Shown: one piece after another, positions 63,777 to 64,000 of the stretch
Position numbering within the stretch: position 1 is the first letter of the stretch
How the letters are laid out: each line of letters starts with the position of its first letter
Source: CAJQQK01 sp963696075
GTDB taxonomy: Bacteria; Pseudomonadota; Alphaproteobacteria; Rhizobiales; Hyphomicrobiaceae
DNA length: 64,000 nucleotides
Direction of reading: 5' to 3'
NCBI GenBank assembly: GCA_963696075.1
Contig: CAVOJD010000008.1
Span: 310,001 to 374,000 of the forward strand
The notes under the pieces: generated by a model
Databases searched by the model: none
What the model saw: the letters and a program-made list of their open reading frames with translations, nothing else
What the model was told of the DNA's origin: nothing
Position numbers and translations under genes: made by a program

Positions 63777-64000
63777 TTAGCTCCCGAAGCTGAGTTTGAG
63801 GATAGCGAACGCGCTTCCCAGCGCGATGGCGATGGCAAAGAAGGTGTTGAGCATCAACATCGCGACCTTCGCACCTTCGCCGTGAATGTAGTCTTCAATG
63901 ATAACCTGCATGCCGAGCCGCATGTGGTAGGTGCCGGAAAGGATCAGCGCCAGCAGGCCGATGGCCACCAGCGGATTCCCGATCCAGGCTTTCACGGTCG
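63777..64000 (-). CDS. sdhD: Succinate dehydrogenase membrane anchor subunit (5' end beyond window)
   Basis: The C-terminal 74 codons of SdhD. Two membrane helices are seen (NPLVAIGLLALILSGTYH and AMLMLNTFFAIAIALGSAFAILKL), joined by MRLGMQVIIEDYIHGEG, the family signature with the Tyr/His region near heme and quinone. The frame is open to the window edge, so the first helix lies outside. A GTG at 63995 is an internal codon, not the start. Confidence 0.95.
   Translation of the reverse strand, partial: TVKAWIGNPLVAIGLLALILSGTYHMRLGMQVIIEDYIHGEGAKVAMLMLNTFFAIAIALGSAFAILKLSFGS

Overview
The window is a 64 kb, GC-rich stretch of a bacterial chromosome. Gene content and order point to an alphaproteobacterium, most likely of the Hyphomicrobiales (Rhizobiales) type. 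The evidence is the atpHAGD order, an mdh-sucCD-sucA-sucB-lpd block, an sdhD-sdhA-sdhB block, a 1605-residue NAD-glutamate dehydrogenase, a ZapE/Trm112/LON-domain/thioredoxin-TPR neighbourhood, and two perfect TTAA-N7-TTAA boxes of the kind bound by the alphaproteobacterial cell-cycle regulator CtrA. The genus cannot be told from the sequence. Nothing here looks like a plasmid or an intact prophage. There is no CRISPR array and no rRNA, and the only tRNA seen is tRNA-Gly(GCC).

Layout. 1-4529 (minus): F1 ATP synthase genes atpD (cut by the window edge), atpG, atpA and atpH. 4770-6011 (minus): an alpha/beta-hydrolase fused to an OsmC domain. 6387-19496: an accessory-looking stretch with four separate genes for TadG-like secreted or membrane-anchored von Willebrand A (vWA) proteins. 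These are interleaved with an enolase-superfamily enzyme, a peroxidase-related enzyme, a 749-bp repeat element with 34-bp perfect terminal inverted repeats, divergent priA and xerC, and a short-chain dehydrogenase. 19598-21132 (minus): a TPR lipoprotein-like or periplasmic protein and a DMT transporter. 21219-31010 (minus): the TCA-cycle cluster mdh, ridA, sucC, sucD, sucA, sucB, lpd, with hairpin terminators after mdh and between sucA and sucB. 31283-33803 (minus): two coupled glycosyltransferases. 34025-34267: a small gene behind a perfect CtrA box. 34346-46963: oxidoreductases and hydrolases, a decayed IS91-type element beside a truncated low-GC gene, a frameshifted M20 carbamoylase, an FAH-family enzyme, membrane proteins and an L-arabinonate-dehydratase-like IlvD/Edd enzyme. 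47104-51921 (minus): NAD-glutamate dehydrogenase. 52174-54096: a large unrecognised protein with TPR-like helices. 54197-58238: tRNA-Gly, a prolyl-tRNA editing homologue, a thioredoxin-TPR chaperone, a LON substrate-binding protein, Trm112 and ZapE. 58523-60190: a GNAT protein and a histone H1-like Lys/Ala-rich protein. 60398-64000 (minus): succinate dehydrogenase genes with an extra unrecognised gene between sdhA and sdhB.

Together the core genes make central energy metabolism: oxoglutarate to succinate to malate to oxaloacetate, glutamate feeding in through GDH, and ATP synthase. The accessory genes suggest cell-surface work (vWA proteins, glycosyltransferases) and use of sugar acids and carbamoyl or amide compounds. 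The observations most worth following are the vWA family with an in-frame hexamer repeat in one member, the two CtrA boxes, the inverted-repeat element, the terminator inside the oxoglutarate dehydrogenase operon and the 640-residue orphan protein.
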